A DNA stretch of 64,000 nt, taken from positions 124,001-188,000 of the forward strand of contig JADKAQ010000003.1 in the NCBI GenBank assembly GCA_016719105.1, in the 5' to 3' direction. Positions 45,995 through 54,136 of this stretch are shown here, in pieces. The position numbers and the translations under genes were made by a program. This DNA comes from Gemmatimonadota bacterium (lineage in GTDB: Bacteria > Gemmatimonadota > Gemmatimonadetes > Gemmatimonadales > Gemmatimonadaceae). Within the stretch, counting starts at the first letter, position 1. The number at the start of each line of letters is the position of its first letter. Under the pieces are notes generated by a model. It ran no database searches. It had not been told where the DNA came from and saw nothing but the letters and a program-made list of their open reading frames with translations.

Positions 45995-47380
45995 ATGTCC
46001 CTCCTCGACGCGACCGATCCCCGGCCGGTGCACTTCGTCGGCATCGCTGGCGCCGGCATGTCCGCGCTGGCGGAGCTGTTCGTTAGGCGCGGTGTGGCGG
46101 TCACCGGCTGCGACAGCAATGCCAGCGGGGCGGCCGACCTGCGACGCCTGGGCGTGGTGCTCTCCGAGGGGCACGATCCGGCGCACGTGGCAGGCGCGCG
46201 CGCCCTCGTCATCACCTCGGCGATGCGTCGCGACCATCCCGAGCTGGAGGCGGCGCGCACCGCCGGTGTGCCGATCGTTCGCCGCGCCGAGGCGTTAGGC
46301 GAGGCGGTGAGCGGCGGCACGCTCGTGGCGGTCGCCGGGACGCACGGCAAGACGACGACCACCGTGATGACCACCGAGGCGCTCGCCGCTGCCGGACTGC
46401 GCCCCACTGGCGTGGCGGGTGGGCGCGTGGGGCAGTGGGGGGGCAACCTGCGCTTCGACGGCGATCACCTCTTCGTGGTCGAGGCCGACGAGTACGATCG
46501 ATCCTTCCTCGCGCTCTCGCCCACGGTCGCCGTGGTCACCAATGTCGAGGCCGACCACCTCGACATTTACCGCGACCTCGCCGACATCCGGCAGGCATTC
46601 GAGGCCTTCGTCGCGCCGGCGCAGACCATCGTGCTCTGCGACGACGATGCGGGGGCGGCGACCCTCGACGTCTCCACGGGGGCACAGGTGCTTCGATACG
46701 GAACCGAGAGCCGCAACGCGCGCGTCGTCGGGGTGCCGCGCGTCACGGCCGACGGCGCCACGATCGTCTCGGTCTCGTTCGATGGGGAGCCGCTGGGCGA
46801 GCTCGCCCTTCGTGTCCCCGGGATGCACAACGTGCGTAACGCGCTGGCCGCCGTCGCGAGCGGCCTGGCGTTAGGCGCGACGCTCGATGGCATGCGCCCC
46901 GGCCTCGAGTCGTTCGGGGGGGTGGAACGTCGCTTCCAGCGGCTGGGTGAGGTCGGGGGCGTGTGCGTGGTCGACGACTACGCCCATCACCCCACCGAAG
47001 TCGCGGCCACCATCGCGGCGGCGCGCGGCGCGTACCCCGGGCGGCGCCTCGTGGTCGCGTTTCAGCCGCACCTCTACTCGCGCACGCGCGACTTCGCGGA
47101 AGGCTTCGCCCAGGCGCTCGCCAACAGCGATGCTGTGTTCCTCACCGCACTCTATCCCTCCCGTGAACAACCGATCGTCGGCGTCTCCTCGGCGCTCATC
47201 GCCGATCCCTTGACCCGCGCCGGGCGCGCGCCGCAATGGACGGGGGCGCGTGGCGACGCAGCGACGGCGCTGGCTTCCTTTGCGCGCGCCGGCGACGTGG
47301 TGCTCACGATGGGGGCCGGCGACATCACCCAGACCGGCCCCGAATTGCTCGCCCTGCTCCGCACGCGGGGGCCCGCATGA
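45995..47380 (+). CDS. murC: UDP-MurNAc:L-alanine ligase
   Basis: 461 aa from ATG 45995. MurC makes UDP-MurNAc-L-Ala. FVGIAGAGMSALAELF at the N-terminus, ATP loop GTHGKTT, EADEYDRSFL, NVEADHLDIY, the VVDDYAHHPTE loop and QPHLYSRT are all present. The frame is open upstream into murG but the promoter and the family N-terminus place the start here. It overlaps ftsQ by 4 bases. Confidence 0.95.
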   Translation: MSLLDATDPRPVHFVGIAGAGMSALAELFVRRGVAVTGCDSNASGAADLRRLGVVLSEGHDPAHVAGARALVITSAMRRDHPELEAARTAGVPIVRRAEALGEAVSGGTLVAVAGTHGKTTTTVMTTEALAAAGLRPTGVAGGRVGQWGGNLRFDGDHLFVVEADEYDRSFLALSPTVAVVTNVEADHLDIYRDLADIRQAFEAFVAPAQTIVLCDDDAGAATLDVSTGAQVLRYGTESRNARVVGVPRVTADGATIVSVSFDGEPLGELALRVPGMHNVRNALAAVASGLALGATLDGMRPGLESFGGVERRFQRLGEVGGVCVVDDYAHHPTEVAATIAAARGAYPGRRLVVAFQPHLYSRTRDFAEGFAQALANSDAVFLTALYPSREQPIVGVSSALIADPLTRAGRAPQWTGARGDAATALASFARAGDVVLTMGAGDITQTGPELLALLRTRGPA

Positions 47381-48111
47381 GCAAGGCCGCGGCTCCAGTA
47401 GCGAACGAAGCGCCCCCCGTCGTCGGCGCGCCTCCACGGCGTCGACGGTGGGGGTGGTATGTCGTCGCGGCGCTCGTGATCGCGCTGGTCCTGTTCGCCA
47501 CCCCGTGGTGGGGACATGATCTCGCCTTCTTTAGGGTGCAGCAGGTCGAGGTGCGGGGGACCCGCTTCGCGCGCCCCTCCGACATCGCCGCCCGACTGCA
47601 GCTCGACACGACACTCTCCATCTGGGACCAGTTCGACACGCTCAGGGCTCGCGCCGAGCGGCACCCGCAGGTGCGGAGCGCGCGCATCGAGCGGCGCCTC
47701 CCGAGCACCTTGATCCTCACGGTCGACGAGAACCTTCCGATCGCGCTCGTCCCGGCCGCCGGCGGCTTCAAGGCCTACGACGATAGCGGGCGCGTCCTTC
47801 CGCTCGACCCCGCCCGATGGGGGGTCGACCTTCCAATCGTTCCGCGCGCCGACACCGCCGTCTTCCGCCTGCTCGGCGACATGAAGGCCGAGATGCCGGA
47901 GTACTACGCGCGGGTGAGCGAGGTGCGCCGCGTCGGAAAGGACGAAGTCGTCCTGCAACTCGTGGATGTGGGCGTGCGAGCGATGCTGGATATGCGCGCC
48001 GAGCGCCTCCTGCAACTATCTTCTGTCGAGGCCGACCTCGCGAAGCGTCGACTGCACGCCGTCGAACTCGACCTGCGGTACAAAGACCTCGTCATCGCCC
48101 GCCTTCCATGA
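47377..48111 (+). CDS. ftsQ: Cell-division protein FtsQ
   Basis: 244 aa with a Pro/Arg-rich cytoplasmic tail, a membrane helix (about 27-43) and a POTRA domain starting FFRVQQVEVRGTRFA, followed by the FtsQ beta domain. FtsQ joins FtsL and FtsB in the divisome. MurB and Ddl genes, often found before ftsQ, are absent here. ATG 47377 overlaps murC; the stop overlaps ftsA by 4 bases. Confidence 0.9.
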   Translation: MSKAAAPVANEAPPVVGAPPRRRRWGWYVVAALVIALVLFATPWWGHDLAFFRVQQVEVRGTRFARPSDIAARLQLDTTLSIWDQFDTLRARAERHPQVRSARIERRLPSTLILTVDENLPIALVPAAGGFKAYDDSGRVLPLDPARWGVDLPIVPRADTAVFRLLGDMKAEMPEYYARVSEVRRVGKDEVVLQLVDVGVRAMLDMRAERLLQLSSVEADLAKRRLHAVELDLRYKDLVIARLP

Positions 48112-49367
48112 ACGTCGAACGACTGGTCGCTGGACTCGACATCGGGTCCGCCAAGACCACGGCCATCATCGCCGAGGTCGTTGGCGACCTCCCACGCCAC
48201 CCCGGCATCAAGATTCTCGGGGTAGGGCAGTCGCGCACCACGGGACTGCGGCGCGGCGTGGTCGCTGACATCGAAGAAACCACGCAGTCCATCCGCAAGG
48301 CGGTCAACGACGCCGAGCAGATGGCAGGCGTCAAGGTCGACGCCTGCTACCTGGGCATCGCCGGTGAGCACGTCAAGGCGATGATCTCCAAGGGGATCGT
48401 CGCCGTGAGCGGCGACGAGATCAGCAAGGGCGATATCGAGCGCGCGAACGCCGTCGCCCGCGCGCAGGCGATTCCGCCGGAGCGCGAGCTGCTGCACGCC
48501 ATCCCGCAGGAGTACACGGTCGACAAGAACGAGGGGATTCGCGACCCGCTCGGAATGGTCGGGACGCGTCTCGAGACGGAGATGTATCTCGTCACCATCG
48601 GCAGCTCGCCGGCGCTCAACCTGCGCAAGGCCGTGGAGCGGGCGGGGTACAAGCCGTTGCAGCTCGTCCTCGAGCCGCTGGCCAGCGCGCTCGCCGTGCT
48701 CACCGAGGACGAGAAGGAACTCGGCGTCGCGCTCATCGAGATGGGGGCGGGGACGACCGACATCGCGGTCTTCCACGAGGCCAAGATTCGTCACCTGGGC
48801 ACCGTCCCCTTCGGCGGCAACAACGTCACCAACGACATCGTGCACGGCTTGGGCGTCACCCAGGCCGATGCCGAGCGGTTGAAGGAGCGCTACGGTTGCG
48901 CGTACGAGCCGATGGTCGACCCGTCCGAGGTGATCACGCTCCCGAGCACGGTGGCGCAGGGCGACCGGCAGATTCCCCGCGAACTCCTGGCGCACATCAT
49001 CCACCAGCGGACGGATGAGATCTACGATCTGGTGATGCGCGACATCGAGGCGGCGGGGTTCGCTGGGAAGCTGGCGGCGGGCGTCGTGCTCACCGGCGGC
49101 GCGGCGGCGCTCCCCGGCGTCACGGAGCTGGCCGCCGACGTCTTTGGGACGGGCGTTCGCGTGGGCGTGCCGGCCGAAAACCTGAGCGGGCTGGTGGACT
49201 CGGTCGAGGCGCCGCGATTTGCGACGGCGGTGGGGCTCGCGTTGTACGCGGCGAGCCGTCTGGCGTTAGGGAGCGATACGCCGAGCGGTCGCCGGCTGCA
49301 GCTCAATGCACCTAATGTGGATAAGCTGGCGCAGAAGGTGAAGACGTGGTTACAGGACTTCTTCTAG
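48108..49367 (+). CDS. ftsA: Cell-division protein FtsA
   Basis: 419-aa actin-like ATPase that ties FtsZ to the membrane. Phosphate loop LDIGSAKTTAII, the 1C subdomain between, MGAGTTDIAVF and VVLTGGAAALPG motifs, and a C-terminal amphipathic helix (KLAQKVKTWLQDFF) that binds the membrane. ATG 48108 overlaps ftsQ. A 330-base gap separates it from ftsZ, unlike the otherwise gapless cluster. Confidence 0.95.
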   Translation: MNVERLVAGLDIGSAKTTAIIAEVVGDLPRHPGIKILGVGQSRTTGLRRGVVADIEETTQSIRKAVNDAEQMAGVKVDACYLGIAGEHVKAMISKGIVAVSGDEISKGDIERANAVARAQAIPPERELLHAIPQEYTVDKNEGIRDPLGMVGTRLETEMYLVTIGSSPALNLRKAVERAGYKPLQLVLEPLASALAVLTEDEKELGVALIEMGAGTTDIAVFHEAKIRHLGTVPFGGNNVTNDIVHGLGVTQADAERLKERYGCAYEPMVDPSEVITLPSTVAQGDRQIPRELLAHIIHQRTDEIYDLVMRDIEAAGFAGKLAAGVVLTGGAAALPGVTELAADVFGTGVRVGVPAENLSGLVDSVEAPRFATAVGLALYAASRLALGSDTPSGRRLQLNAPNVDKLAQKVKTWLQDFF

Positions 49368-49373
49368 AGGGGC

Positions 49374-49403
49374 GGAAGACGGGAAGTCGAGCAGCGGGAA
49401 GAC
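49374..49403 (+). repeat. GGGAAGAC-type imperfect repeats
   Basis: GGAAGAC, GGGAAGTC and GGGAAGAC units separated by short spacers, right after the ftsA stop. They are the same unit as the tandem octamers inside ileS. Confidence 0.6.
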
Positions 49404-49422
49404 GAGAGAGGGTATCGTTAGG

Positions 49423-49467
49423 GTAACGCGGGCGGCGACCGGAATACGGCGTCGCCCGCTGTGTTAC
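49423..49467 (+). terminator. Possible terminator or leader hairpin after ftsA
   Basis: Outer arms GTAAC (49423-49427) and GTTAC (49463-49467); inner GC arms 49428-49434 with 49453-49459, plus 2 bp (49438-49439 with 49451-49452) after a bulge. No T tract follows, so termination is uncertain. Confidence 0.4.
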
Positions 49468-49697
49468 AAAGGTGATGTTCTCCTAGCGAATGTGGAGAAA
49501 CATTGGTCGCTCTCGCGACGCGAACGCGGCGCAGAAAATTGCTTTCGCTCACACGTGGCCCGTTCGAACAAACGCGTTATATTCTGCCGCGAATCGAGGA
49601 AGCGACGGCGTGACGTTATGCACGGTGCGGCGTCGAACCTGCGATCGGAGACCCATCACGAACGACCGTCCTCGTCACGAGAGGAGCCGCGCGCGCT

Positions 49698-50978
49698 ATG
49701 ATGTTTGAATTCGAGGAGAACGCCTCCCAGAACGCCCGCATGAAGGTGGTGGGGATCGGCGGTGGCGGTGGGAACGCCGTCAATCGCATGATCGAGGAGC
49801 ATCTCGAGAGCGTGGAGTTCATTTCGATCAACACCGACTCGCAGGCGCTGCTGGCGTCGAAGTCGGATGTGAAGATCCAGATCGGAAAGAAGCTCACGCG
49901 CGGCCTCGGTGCCGGCGCGCGCCCCGAGATCGGGCGACAGGCGATCGAGGAGAACCGAGACGAAGTGGGGCGCGTGCTCCAGAGTGCGGACCTCGTCTTC
50001 GTCACGTGCGGCATGGGGGGCGGCACCGGCACGGGTGCGGCGCCGGTGGTCGCCGAACTGGCGAAGGAAGCGGGGGCGCTGACGGTGGGCATCGTGACCA
50101 AGCCGTTCCTGTTCGAAGGGCGGAAGCGGATGCGACAGGCCGACATGGGCATCGCCGAGATGCGCAAGCATGTCGACACGATGATCATCGTGCCTAACGA
50201 ACGGCTGCTCGCCGTGGTGGGCAAGGGAATTCCCTTCCAGGATGCCCTCAAGAAGGCGGACGAGGTGCTCCTGCATGCCACGCAGGGCATCTCCACCCTC
50301 ATCTCCAAGACGGGCTTGGTGAACGTCGACTTCGCCGACGTGCGCACCATCATGGAGAATGGCGGCTCGGCGCTCATGGGGACCGGGATCGGGCGCGGCG
50401 AGAATCGGGCGATGGAAGCGGCGCAGCAGGCCATCTCCTCGCCGCTGCTCGACAACATCTCGATCAACGGCTCGAGCGGCGTCCTGCTCAACATCACCGG
50501 CGGCGGCGACCTGACCCTCGGCGAGGTGACGCAGATCTCCGAGATCGTGCACGATGCGGCTGGCGATGACGCCGAGATCATCTTCGGCGCCGTGTCCGAG
50601 CCGGCGATGCAGGGCGAGATTCGGGTGACCGTCATCGCGACCGGCTTCGACAAGGCGATGGGACAGGCGCCCGTGACGTCGGTCAACATCCCGATGACGC
50701 TCTCCAAGCCGACCCCGGTGGCCTCGCTGACGCCTGACCGTGGTGTGATGAACGGCGGCGGCGTGACGCCCGCGTCGATGACGCCGGCCTCCGCGGTGGC
50801 GCCGAACGTCATCCCGATCAACCAACGCCAGGGAGCGGGACTGCGTACCGTGCAGGGCGGGGCGCCGCTTCGCCCCGCGGCCCAGAACGATCCCAACCGT
50901 CGCTACCCGCGCTCGACGCCGCAGGAGGACATGGATCCGATGGACATCCCGACCTTCATCCGGAGACAGATGGATTGA
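49698..50978 (+). CDS. ftsZ: Cell-division GTPase FtsZ
   Basis: 426-aa tubulin homologue. The GTP site GGGTGTG is at 107-113, preceded by MKVVGIGGGGGNAVNRM; T7 loop NVDFADVRTIM. A linker of about 80 residues (Pro, Thr, Ala-rich) leads to the conserved C-terminal peptide DIPTFIRRQ that binds FtsA. ATG 49698 is followed by a second ATG. Probably transcribed from its own promoter in the 330-base upstream region. Confidence 0.97.
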   Translation: MMFEFEENASQNARMKVVGIGGGGGNAVNRMIEEHLESVEFISINTDSQALLASKSDVKIQIGKKLTRGLGAGARPEIGRQAIEENRDEVGRVLQSADLVFVTCGMGGGTGTGAAPVVAELAKEAGALTVGIVTKPFLFEGRKRMRQADMGIAEMRKHVDTMIIVPNERLLAVVGKGIPFQDALKKADEVLLHATQGISTLISKTGLVNVDFADVRTIMENGGSALMGTGIGRGENRAMEAAQQAISSPLLDNISINGSSGVLLNITGGGDLTLGEVTQISEIVHDAAGDDAEIIFGAVSEPAMQGEIRVTVIATGFDKAMGQAPVTSVNIPMTLSKPTPVASLTPDRGVMNGGGVTPASMTPASAVAPNVIPINQRQGAGLRTVQGGAPLRPAAQNDPNRRYPRSTPQEDMDPMDIPTFIRRQMD

Positions 50979-52219
50979 TCGGCTGGCGCGCGCGGTTGGC
51001 GGCGTATACGGCGGTGGCGCTCCTGGCATGGGGCGCCATCGCCGTCGTGCGTCCGATCCCCGAAAAGCGCGCCGGTGACGTGATCAACGGCAGCCGGACC
51101 CCGACCTGGCGCGAGCGCGTCGACTCGCTCGCCCGCGGCGAGACGCTCGGCGGGCTCCTGTCGCGCGGTGGGCTGACGCCAGAGGAAGCGACCGAGGCGT
51201 TGGGGGCGGCCACGACCATCGATCCCCGCCGGCTCCCGGCCGGCATGCGCGTGACGCTGGGGGGGCACGAAGGGAGCACGCCGACCAAGATCGTCTTCCA
51301 GCTGGCCATCGACCGGCTGTTGCACCTGACGAGAACGGACTCGGGGTGGGTCGGCCGCGAGGAACGATTGCCCTGGACGACGGATACCATCGTCGTGCGC
51401 GGGGAGATCGCCCGCACCCTGTATGACGCCTTCGACGCCGGGGCGTCGGCACTCCCCTCGGGTGCGCGATCGGAACTCGCCTGGAACGTCGCCGACATCT
51501 ACGAGTATCGCCTCGACATGAGTCGCGACCTGCAGCCTGGCGACGAGTTCAAGGTCCTCTTCGAACGTGAGCAGGGGCCGCGCGGGGCGGTGCGCATCGG
51601 ACGCATCCTCGCGGCGTCGTACACGTCGGGACAATCATCGCTGGCCGCGATTCGCTTTGAATCGGCGGACGGGAAGGGGCGCTACTTCGACGGCACCGGC
51701 AAGTCGCTGCAGGCCATGTTCCTGCGCGCTCCGCTCGAGTTCCGGCGCATCTCGTCGGTCTTCGGCATGCGTCGGCACCCCATCCTCGGCGTCTGGCGCG
51801 CACATCGCGGGACCGACTACTCCGCGAGTTCGGGTACGCCCGTGCGCAGCGTGGGGGACGGCGTCGTCGTGCGGGCCGGACGCATGAGCGGCTACGGCAA
51901 CGTGGTGGACGTTAGGCACGGCAATGGCTTCGTGTCGCGGTACGGGCACTTGCGGGCCTTCGCCAAGGGGGTGCGCGGCGGCACGCGGGTCGGCATCGGA
52001 GAGACGATCGGCTACGTCGGAATGACTGGGCTGGCCACCGCGCCGCACCTGCATTTCGAAGTGCTCGTCGGGGGGGTGCAGACCAACCCGCGCACGGCGT
52101 TGGCCAGTACCGGTGGGGCGCCGCTCGCCGCGGCCGACGTCCCCCAGTTCGAGCGCGCGCGCGAGGCGTTTCTCGCCCTGCTGCAGCGCGCGACCACGCA
52201 GGTCGCCGATTCCAACTGA
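50975..52219 (+). CDS. M23-family peptidoglycan metallopeptidase
   Basis: 414 aa starting at TTG 50975 inside the ftsZ stop. A membrane helix or uncleaved leader (about 6-24), a region with LysM-like or OapA-like features (RGETLGGLLSRGGLTPEEA, about 45-110), a middle beta domain and a C-terminal LytM domain with zinc ligands in RAHRGTDY and the HLHFEV motif. All ligands seem present, so an active endopeptidase is likely. Co-expression with ftsZ suggests septal splitting, by inference. Confidence 0.88.
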   Translation: MIGWRARLAAYTAVALLAWGAIAVVRPIPEKRAGDVINGSRTPTWRERVDSLARGETLGGLLSRGGLTPEEATEALGAATTIDPRRLPAGMRVTLGGHEGSTPTKIVFQLAIDRLLHLTRTDSGWVGREERLPWTTDTIVVRGEIARTLYDAFDAGASALPSGARSELAWNVADIYEYRLDMSRDLQPGDEFKVLFEREQGPRGAVRIGRILAASYTSGQSSLAAIRFESADGKGRYFDGTGKSLQAMFLRAPLEFRRISSVFGMRRHPILGVWRAHRGTDYSASSGTPVRSVGDGVVVRAGRMSGYGNVVDVRHGNGFVSRYGHLRAFAKGVRGGTRVGIGETIGYVGMTGLATAPHLHFEVLVGGVQTNPRTALASTGGAPLAAADVPQFERAREAFLALLQRATTQVADSN

Positions 52220-52262
52220 CGTGCCCTGTCCGATGCACGCAGCGTCCGTCGCGATCCGGGCG

Positions 52263-52268
52263 TAGATT
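52263..52268 (+). promoter_or_regulatory. TAGATT -10 box before the 52275 gene
   Basis: TAGATT with the ATG 6 bases downstream, so transcription would start at or next to the A of the ATG. No -35 match was seen at 17-18 bases. Confidence 0.4.
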
Positions 52269-52274
52269 CCCGAC

Positions 52275-54074
52275 ATGATCTCCTGGTTGATTGCCCTCGC
52301 CGCTGGCGCGGCCGGGGCGCTGGCCGCATATGCGCAGGTGCGAGCGACCGGTCGCTGGGCGACCGGGGCGCTGCGCGCGATCTCGGTCACGAGCCTGGTC
52401 GCCCTGGCGCTGAACGCGGTCGTCGGCGCGCGTCGCGTGCCTGCACCGCTCGTCGCCCTCGATGTGTCGTCGTCGTGGGGACGGGGGCGTGATGCCACGA
52501 CGTTCGACTCGACGGCGCGAAGCGCCCGTGAAGCGGGCGGCGACTCGCTCTTCATCCTGGGCGATTCGCTGCGGCTCGCCGGCGACACGCTGGTGGCGGG
52601 CGATCGGGCGTCGCGCGTTCGGCAGGCCGCGGAGCGCGCGATGGCCGCGGGCCGGCCGCTCGTCCTGTTCACGGACGGCGAGATCGACGATCCCGAAGCG
52701 CTGCGCGCGCTCCCCGCGGGCTCGCGTGTGGAGATCGGCGGTGGCGATTCGCGCCCCGACGCGGCGGTGCTCGACGTGCAAGCGCCGCGGGTTGCGGCGG
52801 CGGGCGACTCGGTGGAGGTGCGGGTGACGGTCGGGGCGGGGAACTCGGGGGCGCCGGCCGGTGCGTTGCGGCTGGAACTCGGCGGCCGGCAGGTGGCGGC
52901 GCAGTCGTTCGAATCGCTGCCGGCACTGGGCGAGCGCGCCGTCACCCTTCGCTTCATCGCCCCGGCGGGCGCGGCTCCGACGGAGCTGCGCGCCACGATC
53001 GACGTCCCCGGTGATGCCGAGTCGGAGAACAACGCCTCGTCCGCGGTCCTGGAGCTGACGGCAGGGGCGGCGGCGGTGCTCGTCTCGACCTCACCCGACC
53101 TGGACTCGCGGGAGCTGGCGGCGCTGCTGCGCGGGACCGTGTTGCTACCGACGCGCGCCTACTTCCGGGTGGCGCCCGGGCAGTGGCGGGAGGATGTGAC
53201 GCTGCAACCCGTGGGCGAGGAGGTCGTGCGCCGCGCGGTGCGTGAGGCCCCGGTGGTCGTGCTGCACGGTGACACGGCGCTGTTCGGCGCCCCTCGCCAG
53301 GTGACGCGTGGGGCGCTGGCGCTCATCGCGCCGCCGGTGGCGACGGCGGGCGAGTGGTTCGCCACCGGGGCGCCGCTGTCGCCGGTGAGCACGCCGCTGA
53401 GCGGGACGGCCTGGGACTCACTCCCACCGCTCGACGTGAGCGCGACCGTCCCGCCTAACGCCGAGTTCGAGGTGCTGGAGACGCGGCGCTCGCGACGGCT
53501 CGATGCCCGGGTGGCGATCGTCGGTTGGGAGCGGCCACGCCGCGTCGTGGTCGCCGCGGCGTCGGGATTCTGGCGTTGGCGTTTTCGGGGTGGCGTGGGA
53601 AGCGACGCCTTCACGGCGGTCTGGGGGAGCCTGCTCGACTGGTTGGCGGGCGAACGATCCGACGTGCGCGCCGCCTTTCCCGTGAACGCGGCGGTCCGGG
53701 CAGGCGAGACGGTGCAGTGGCGGCGCGGCGCGACCGGCGACTCGCTGGTGCGGGCGGTGTTCGTTAGGCGCGGTGGGGCGTCCACTGGCGACTCGATCGT
53801 CCTGCGCTTCGGCGCGGGGAACAGCGTGACGCCGGCTCCCGCCCCTCCACCGGGGGTCTACGACGTGCGGACCGCCGGCGGCGTCTCCCTCCTGGTCGTG
53901 AACTCGTCGGCGGAGCTCCTGCCGCGCCGGCGCACGGTGCAGGCGGGGGCGATCGGGAGCGGGGTGACGATGGGCGAAGCGCCTCGTGCCCGCGACGTGT
54001 CCTGGCTCTTTGCCCTCGCGCTGGTCGCCCTGTGCGCCGAGTGGTTGATGCGGCGCCGCATCGGACTGCGGTAG
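52275..54074 (+). CDS. Large membrane protein with BatA/CARDB-like exported part, unknown function
   Basis: 599 aa. Two hydrophobic segments at the N-terminus (about 5-20 and 35-52), a long exported region with Ser/Asp-rich stretches and a CARDB-like beta domain (about 160-260: VRVTVGAGNSGAPAGALRLEL and so on), and a final membrane helix near the C-terminus followed by RRRIGLR. The overall layout resembles proteins encoded with BatA/MoxR-like systems, but I see no von Willebrand MIDAS motif and no catalytic site. The name is therefore only descriptive. It lies between an M23 peptidase and ftsY. Confidence 0.6.
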   Translation: MISWLIALAAGAAGALAAYAQVRATGRWATGALRAISVTSLVALALNAVVGARRVPAPLVALDVSSSWGRGRDATTFDSTARSAREAGGDSLFILGDSLRLAGDTLVAGDRASRVRQAAERAMAAGRPLVLFTDGEIDDPEALRALPAGSRVEIGGGDSRPDAAVLDVQAPRVAAAGDSVEVRVTVGAGNSGAPAGALRLELGGRQVAAQSFESLPALGERAVTLRFIAPAGAAPTELRATIDVPGDAESENNASSAVLELTAGAAAVLVSTSPDLDSRELAALLRGTVLLPTRAYFRVAPGQWREDVTLQPVGEEVVRRAVREAPVVVLHGDTALFGAPRQVTRGALALIAPPVATAGEWFATGAPLSPVSTPLSGTAWDSLPPLDVSATVPPNAEFEVLETRRSRRLDARVAIVGWERPRRVVVAAASGFWRWRFRGGVGSDAFTAVWGSLLDWLAGERSDVRAAFPVNAAVRAGETVQWRRGATGDSLVRAVFVRRGGASTGDSIVLRFGAGNSVTPAPAPPPGVYDVRTAGGVSLLVVNSSAELLPRRRTVQAGAIGSGVTMGEAPRARDVSWLFALALVALCAEWLMRRRIGLR

Positions 54075-54089
54075 TCGGAGTGGCGGAGC

Positions 54090-54110
54090 GACTCGGGGCC
54101 ACCCCGAGTC
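54090..54110 (+). terminator. Perfect hairpin, possible terminator
   Basis: GACTCGGGG (54090-54098) and CCCCGAGTC (54102-54110), 9 bp with a CCA loop, 16 bases after the membrane protein stop. There is no T tract, so it may be a rho-dependent or processing signal. Confidence 0.45.
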
Positions 54111-54124
54111 GCTGGGCGATGCGC

Positions 54125-54130
54125 TAGTTT
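54125..54130 (+). promoter_or_regulatory. TAGTTT -10 box before ftsY
   Basis: TAGTTT with 6 bases to the ATG at 54137. No convincing -35. Same placement as at 52263 and 45981. Confidence 0.4.
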
Positions 54131-54136
54131 TGGCGC

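Larger units (their letters stand above)
49368..49697. other. ftsA-ftsZ intergenic region
   Basis: No convincing gene. It is more AT-rich than its surroundings. It holds GGGAAGAC-type repeats (49374-49403), a hairpin (49423-49467) and an isolated TATATT (49578-49583) that could be the -10 of an ftsZ promoter. No good -35 partner was seen. The leader from there to ftsZ would be about 108 bases, and GAGGAG precedes the ftsZ ATG by about 11 bases. Confidence 0.5.

Noticed and set aside
49490..49708. Two short + strand frames before ftsZ
   Set aside because: Out of frame with each other, no hydrophobic or family pattern and no ribosome site; they run into the ftsZ start.
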